DNA of 10,184 nt. Origin: Gammaproteobacteria bacterium (GTDB lineage Bacteria > Pseudomonadota > Gammaproteobacteria > Steroidobacterales > Steroidobacteraceae). The position numbers and the translations under genes were made by a program. A model generated the notes under the pieces. The model saw only the letters and a list, made by a program, of their open reading frames with translations. It was not told the origin of the DNA and did not search any database. Positions 7,323 through 10,184 of this stretch are shown here, in pieces. The stretch covers positions 1 through 10,184 of the forward strand of contig JAURMS010000190.1 in assembly GCA_030830595.1 (NCBI GenBank), in the 5' to 3' direction. Position 1 is the first letter of the stretch, and each line of letters opens with the position of its first letter.

Positions 7323-7822
7323 TGGCTACCACGCTTTCGGTATCGCTCGGAATCAGCGCGCTGGCGGACTACACCGCAACCACGCCTCACGAGGGAGCGG
7401 TCACGGAAAAGCTCCTCAACAACACGGGAGGGCGCCAGTGGACGAACGGCATCGCCTCGGGGCAGGCAGATCGGGTGTACCGCAAGACGGGCACCCTGGC
7501 TGCGGCGGCTACCGACTCGTTCAACACGCTGGCGGCGGGCGCGCTCCTCGACGTTTACGGCCAGGGCATCGACCTGGACGAGCTCAAGGGGCTGGTCATC
7601 AAATGCACGTCCGGCTCGATCAAGCTCGACGCCCCGGCGGCGAACTTCATCGGCATTTTTGCCGATGCCAGCGACTTGATCAAGGTGCCGCTTGACTGCA
7701 CGATGGCCTTTGACTTCGGGGCGTCGGGCCTCGACGTGACCACGAACAGCAAGTTTGACGTTGTCGATCTCGCCGGCGGGGCCGGCTCCACCTACGAGCT
7801 GATGTTCTGGGGTGCCCAGTGA
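7322..7822 (+). CDS. beta-rich virion protein of unknown role
   Basis: The 166-residue protein resembles a recurring class of small beta-sandwich phage proteins. Its features are a W-N-G-I segment (WTNGIASGQADRVYRKTG, 40-57), a DSFNTLAAGALLDVYGQGIDL-type segment (66-86) and a final TYELMFWGA strand (157-165). I know this pattern from phage structural regions, where it is usually annotated as hypothetical. Being between the terminator and the tube suggests a tail or neck component, possibly a decoration or second tube-related protein. It starts in a TGATG overlap and ends in a GTGA overlap, so it is probably translated together with its neighbours. It could itself be the tube subunit, with the next gene as the accessory protein. 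Confidence 0.6.
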   Translation: MATTLSVSLGISALADYTATTPHEGAVTEKLLNNTGGRQWTNGIASGQADRVYRKTGTLAAAATDSFNTLAAGALLDVYGQGIDLDELKGLVIKCTSGSIKLDAPAANFIGIFADASDLIKVPLDCTMAFDFGASGLDVTTNSKFDVVDLAGGAGSTYELMFWGAQ

Positions 7823-8310
7823 GCGCGATTCCAAGCAACTTCACCGACGGGTCGCTGACCGTCAGCGACGACGCCGCCCACTCTGCGACGCTTGCGCTTG
7901 CCATCGGCGACTTCAAGCTCGCCGGCCTGCTGGCCGATGGGCGACAGATCACCGTCACCGAGAGTCGGGGCGCGGTGGTGGGGGCTCGCAAGGCTGCCCG
8001 AGCGCGGCCGACCTTCACCTGTTCGGCGACCCTGTCGAGCCCGGCGGCGGCGTTCCAGATGCTCGTACTCGGGGAGACGGCCGGGTTTACGTCGGTGATC
8101 AGCGGCATCGGGGACGCTGTTGGCGTTGACCTGGCCTTTTCCGCCACCTATGGCGCGGAGACGCGGTCGATCTCGGCGCAGGACTGCATTTGCACGGGGA
8201 TCGAGATCAGCGAAGGCGACCCATCGACCATCAGTTACTCGGGCGAGATCCTGGGGCCACTGTCGGTCACGGGGCCCGAGGGCACGTTTACGATCATCGC
8301 GTCGCGCTGA
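7819..8310 (+). CDS. probable major tail tube protein
   Basis: The 163-residue protein is beta-rich and acidic-polar. It contains a basic loop (GARKAARARPTFTCSATL, 55-72) and a final ISEGDPSTISYSGEILGPLSV region (129-149, given here as ISEGDP and YSGEILGPLSV). An E-G-D/x-P turn followed by strands is frequent in tail tube subunits. Its place directly before the chaperone and tape measure genes is the usual one for the tube gene. The protein would polymerise in rings around the tape measure. The start is GTG 7819 in a GTGA overlap with the previous stop codon. The following 19 bases carry the next gene's Shine-Dalgarno. The neighbour at 7322-7822 is the main alternative for this role. Confidence 0.6.
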   Translation: MSAIPSNFTDGSLTVSDDAAHSATLALAIGDFKLAGLLADGRQITVTESRGAVVGARKAARARPTFTCSATLSSPAAAFQMLVLGETAGFTSVISGIGDAVGVDLAFSATYGAETRSISAQDCICTGIEISEGDPSTISYSGEILGPLSVTGPEGTFTIIASR

Positions 8311-8329
8311 CATGCTCTGAGGAGGGCAC

Positions 8330-8794
8330 ATGCAGCCAATCACCGTCAAAATCGGGCCACATCCGGCCACCCTTGTCCCGCCGGGGGTCGCTCGCGCCTA
8401 TGAGGTGCTCAGCGCACAGCAGCGGCACCTTGCAGCGGCCGGCCGGGTGGGCGACGGCTACCTGTTGGCGCTCCAGTGCGCTGCGCTCGGGCTGTGCTGG
8501 CCGGTCGGGCAGACCTGGCCCGCGCCCATTCCGCCGCGTCCGCTGCGCCTGGGTGACGAGCTCGTGGCCTGGGGGGAGGGTGTCTGCGAGGGGCTGCTTG
8601 CGGCCGGGCACGATGTGGAGCTCGTATCGAGCGCGGGAGCCGCGGCGCTCGACTTGTGCCTGTCGCGGATTCCGCGCAAGATCGAGGTGGATCGGGCCAT
8701 GGGAAACTCCGAAGCCCCGGCGGCAGGCAGCTCCGGGGCATCCTCCGTCTCTGCCGTCTCTGGGGCAGAGACCTCCGCTGGTGGGACGGGCTGA
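8330..8794 (+). CDS. tail assembly chaperone, short (unshifted) form
   Basis: This is the gpG-like product: a soluble factor that keeps the tape measure competent and recruits tube subunits, and is absent from the finished virion in known systems. It has 154 residues. Residues 1-120 are a folded helical part (AYEVLSAQQRHLAA, 23-36; LRLGDELVAWGEGVCEGLLAAG, 72-93, cited by its ends). After residue 126 the sequence is a low-complexity S/A/G tail, as expected if only the shifted frame is selected there. ATG 8330 has a strong GAGGAGGG at 8319-8326. The codons GGA-AAC at residues 125-126 are the frameshift site. Size, position between tube and tape measure, and the shift signal together make the call firm. 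Confidence 0.82.
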   Translation: MQPITVKIGPHPATLVPPGVARAYEVLSAQQRHLAAAGRVGDGYLLALQCAALGLCWPVGQTWPAPIPPRPLRLGDELVAWGEGVCEGLLAAGHDVELVSSAGAAALDLCLSRIPRKIEVDRAMGNSEAPAAGSSGASSVSAVSGAETSAGGTG

Positions 8795-8865
8795 CCGGGG
8801 ACGAGCAGGCGATATACTACGCGGACGCACTCTTGACCGACGAGGAACGCAAGCGTGAGCGGTAA
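8330..8865 (+). CDS. tail assembly chaperone, -1 frameshift fusion (gpGT-like)
   Basis: Ribosomes slipping one base back at 8701-8707 would leave the short frame after residue 126 and read on from 8707 to TAA 8863-8865. This adds 52 residues for a total of 178. The extension contains WWDGLTGDEQAIYYADALL (about 152-170), a hydrophobic and acidic pattern typical of the T part of lambda GT-like chaperones, which binds the tape measure. It has no credible start or ribosome binding site of its own. Its end overlaps the gp10-like gene by 11 bases. The phase is -1, as in lambda. Frameshifting is inferred from sequence and from family knowledge. Confidence 0.78.
8701..8707 (+). promoter_or_regulatory. 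-1 frameshift slippery heptamer GGGAAAC
   Basis: The heptamer is G-GGA-AAC in the reading phase of the chaperone gene, so it fits the X-XXY-YYZ rule exactly. Lambda uses GGGAAAG in the same gene. The 0-frame codons are Gly125 and Asn126. After slippage the tRNAs pair with GGG and AAA. A stem begins six bases downstream. Confidence 0.82.
8714..8739 (+). promoter_or_regulatory. stem-loop stimulating the frameshift
   Basis: GCCCCGG (8714-8720) and CCGGGGC (8733-8739) form a perfect 7-bp all-GC stem with a 12-base loop. The spacer from the slippery site is six bases, within the range known to promote -1 shifting. In the loop, CGGCAG (8721-8726) can pair with CTGCCG (8751-8756), which would make an H-type pseudoknot. 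Confidence 0.72.
8756..8772 (+). other. second hairpin in the frameshift region
   Basis: GTCTCTG (8756-8762), a GGG loop and CAGAGAC (8766-8772) form a perfect 7-bp hairpin just after the possible pseudoknot. It shares base 8756 with the pseudoknot pairing. There is no T-run, and it lies inside coding sequence in both frames, so it is not a terminator. Confidence 0.5.
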
Positions 8866-9403
8866 CGAGGTCAGGGTTGGCGAGGCGCGGATCAGGATGG
8901 AAGTCCTGGGAGTCGTGGAGCAGCTTGACCGCATAACGGAGGGGGCGGCGTCGCAGTTTGTCCGGGCATCTTCGGCCACGCTCAGCCGCATCAAGGGGGA
9001 CGCGGTGCAGCGGTGGCCGGTTCGTACCGGCCTGTCGCGGGACTCATTCGAGATCGACAGCGACATCAAGAGCGAAGAGATTGAGGTATCGCTGGCGAAC
9101 GACGCGCGGAATCGGTGGGGAAGCTACGCCTACAAAATCCGGTGGTCGGTCAGGACGGAAGACAGCATCCGGCGGCAGATCGAGCAGGAGGCGGGCAAGG
9201 CGAAAGACCCACGAGGCCGGGCGGCGGCGGCCAAGTGGTGGGCAGCGCGGCTGATGGCGCGGCACGGAAAAGGGGCGCCGAGTGCAGCGATGGCTGGTCG
9301 GCAGCCTTGGCGCGTGCTGGTGCGGACGCCGGGCGAGGCGGCGGCTAAGCCGCTGGCGAAAGAGCTTCAGACCGAGCTGGACAAGCTTGCAGGGCGGTCG
9401 TAA
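8855..9403 (+). CDS. HK97 gp10-like tail completion / minor tail protein
   Basis: The 182-residue protein has the family pattern of an N-terminal helix (LDRITEGAASQFVRASSATL, 24-43) followed by RWPVRTGLSRDSF (53-65). The P-V-x-T-G-x-x-x-x-S motif there is characteristic of HK97 gp10-like proteins. It then has a beta part with SYAYKIRW (90-97) and a C-terminal helix (AAAKPLAKELQTELDKL, 162-178). These proteins act at the head-tail joint or in tail completion. The start is GTG 8855, with GAGGAA at 8842-8847, inside the end of the chaperone extension. It meets the tape measure in a TAATG junction. The position after the chaperone is unusual, since gp10-like genes normally precede the tail tube gene. 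Confidence 0.65.
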   Translation: MSGNEVRVGEARIRMEVLGVVEQLDRITEGAASQFVRASSATLSRIKGDAVQRWPVRTGLSRDSFEIDSDIKSEEIEVSLANDARNRWGSYAYKIRWSVRTEDSIRRQIEQEAGKAKDPRGRAAAAKWWAARLMARHGKGAPSAAMAGRQPWRVLVRTPGEAAAKPLAKELQTELDKLAGRS

Positions 9404-10184
9404 TGGGCGCAGGCTCCTCCGCGGTATCGCTGACCTATAAGGGCGAGCTAAAGCCGCTTATCGCGGACGTGCGTAAAGGTCTGGCGTCCGTCTCTGGCAT
9501 GACCGAGGCCGAGGCGCGCAAGTGGGCCAAGGACATCGACAAGGGCCTGAAGCAGGTTGCGAAGTCGCAGGCCGGCATGGGGGAAAGCGCGGCGGCGGCG
9601 GGCAAGCAGGTCAAGGGGCTGGGCGGGGCGCTGAGCACGGTCGGCATGCAGGTGCCGGACGTGGTATCGCAGCTCTCGTCTGGAACCGGCGCCATGCAGG
9701 TTCTTACCCAGCAGGGCCTCCAGGTGGCGCAGCAGCTTGCGGCGACCGGCGGGGCCATGGGTGTCCTCCTCGGCCCCATCGGCCTGCTCGCGGCTGGGCT
9801 GGCGGGGCTTGGGCTTGCGTTCGCCGCCATCACCCAGCCGATCGAGCGCGAGATCGAGGCGCAGAAGGCGCTGGCCGAGATCAACCGCTCGACCGAGGCA
9901 ACGCATCGGAAGTTGGAGGAGGCCTACGTTCGGCAGGCGGTGGCGCTTGGGGCGCTGACCGAGGCTCAGGGCCGGCAGATGCTTGCCCAGGACGCGGCCC
10001 GGCAGGCGGTCTTGCAGTTCGCGTCATCGCAGAAGGAGCAGAGAGCCGAACTCGAAAGCACGATCACGTCGAACGAGCGGTATCTAAAGGTCGTCAAGGC
10101 GATGCTGTGGGTGTTCCCGCCCATCGCGAAGGCGGCGGACGAGACGTTCGGTTTCAGCGACAAGATCGAGAGCGCAAAGGATCA
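9403..10184 (+). CDS. tape measure protein, N-terminal part (runs off the window)
   Basis: The frame from ATG 9403 is open for 260 codons to the window edge. It is the start of the protein whose length sets tail length and which is ejected with the DNA. Residues 1-75 are K/A/E-rich helices. Residues 84-115 (MQVPDVVSQLSSGTGAMQVL and then TQQGLQVAQQL) match the lambda-family tape measure N-terminal pattern, in which V/D-x-x-x-Q-L, G-x-x-x-x-x-x-x-Q-Q-G and Q-x-x-x-x-L recur. A hydrophobic G/L/A segment at about 117-144 is a likely membrane-crossing stretch. Charged coiled-coil-like helices follow to the edge. It overlaps the previous stop by one base (TAATG). Only the beginning is present, so total length and any lysozyme-type domain are unknown. 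Confidence 0.85.
   Translation, partial: MGAGSSAVSLTYKGELKPLIADVRKGLASVSGMTEAEARKWAKDIDKGLKQVAKSQAGMGESAAAAGKQVKGLGGALSTVGMQVPDVVSQLSSGTGAMQVLTQQGLQVAQQLAATGGAMGVLLGPIGLLAAGLAGLGLAFAAITQPIEREIEAQKALAEINRSTEATHRKLEEAYVRQAVALGALTEAQGRQMLAQDAARQAVLQFASSQKEQRAELESTITSNERYLKVVKAMLWVFPPIAKAADETFGFSDKIESAKD

Noticed and set aside
8833..8857. TTGACCGACG at the end of the chaperone extension, identical for ten bases to the repeat before the portal gene
   Set aside because: The second block (TGTGGTAGC) is absent at the expected place, and the bases encode the well-placed LTDEE segment, so chance is the simpler explanation.

Overview
This is a GC-rich, tightly packed block of tailed-phage (Caudoviricetes) virion genes, all on the + strand. 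The order is terminase large subunit, portal, scaffold, major capsid, head accessory proteins, head-tail connector, tail terminator, tail tube, frameshifted tail assembly chaperone, gp10-like protein and tape measure. The tape measure, the frameshifted chaperone and the absence of a contractile sheath gene point to a long non-contractile tail (siphovirus-like). The window alone does not tell whether this is a free phage or a prophage: no integrase, repressor, att site, tRNA or host gene is visible. The host cannot be named. High GC and strong GAGGAGG-type ribosome binding sites suggest a GC-rich bacterium that uses Shine-Dalgarno initiation.

Packaging and head region (1-6139). A possible last few codons of an upstream gene overlap the start of terL (42-1466). 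A 31-base gap with a promoter-like motif separates terL from the portal gene (1498-2898). The scaffold gene (2813-3499) starts inside the end of the portal gene. A 91-base gap with a second copy of the same promoter-like motif precedes the major capsid gene (3591-4550). Two further genes follow: an unrecognised 237-residue protein (4592-5305) and a beta-rich, lectin-like protein (5315-6139). No prohead protease gene is seen, so head assembly appears to rely on a separate scaffold.

Neck and tail region (6139-10184). Most genes here overlap by a few bases (TGATG, GTGA and TAATG junctions), which suggests translational coupling. They encode a connector with an added beta domain (6139-6879), a tail-terminator-like protein (6873-7322), a beta-rich virion protein (7322-7822), the probable tail tube (7819-8310), a tail assembly chaperone (8330-8794) with a -1 frameshift extension to 8865, an HK97 gp10-like protein (8855-9403), and the first 260 codons of the tape measure (9403 to the window edge).

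The two most notable observations are below the gene level. The first is a complete -1 frameshift signal in the chaperone gene: GGGAAAC in the correct phase, a six-base spacer, a 7-bp GC stem, a possible pseudoknot and a second hairpin. The second is a spacing-exact repeat, TTGAC-N13-TGTGGTAGC, found only in the gaps before the portal and capsid genes. I see no evidence of a new defence or other non-virion system here.
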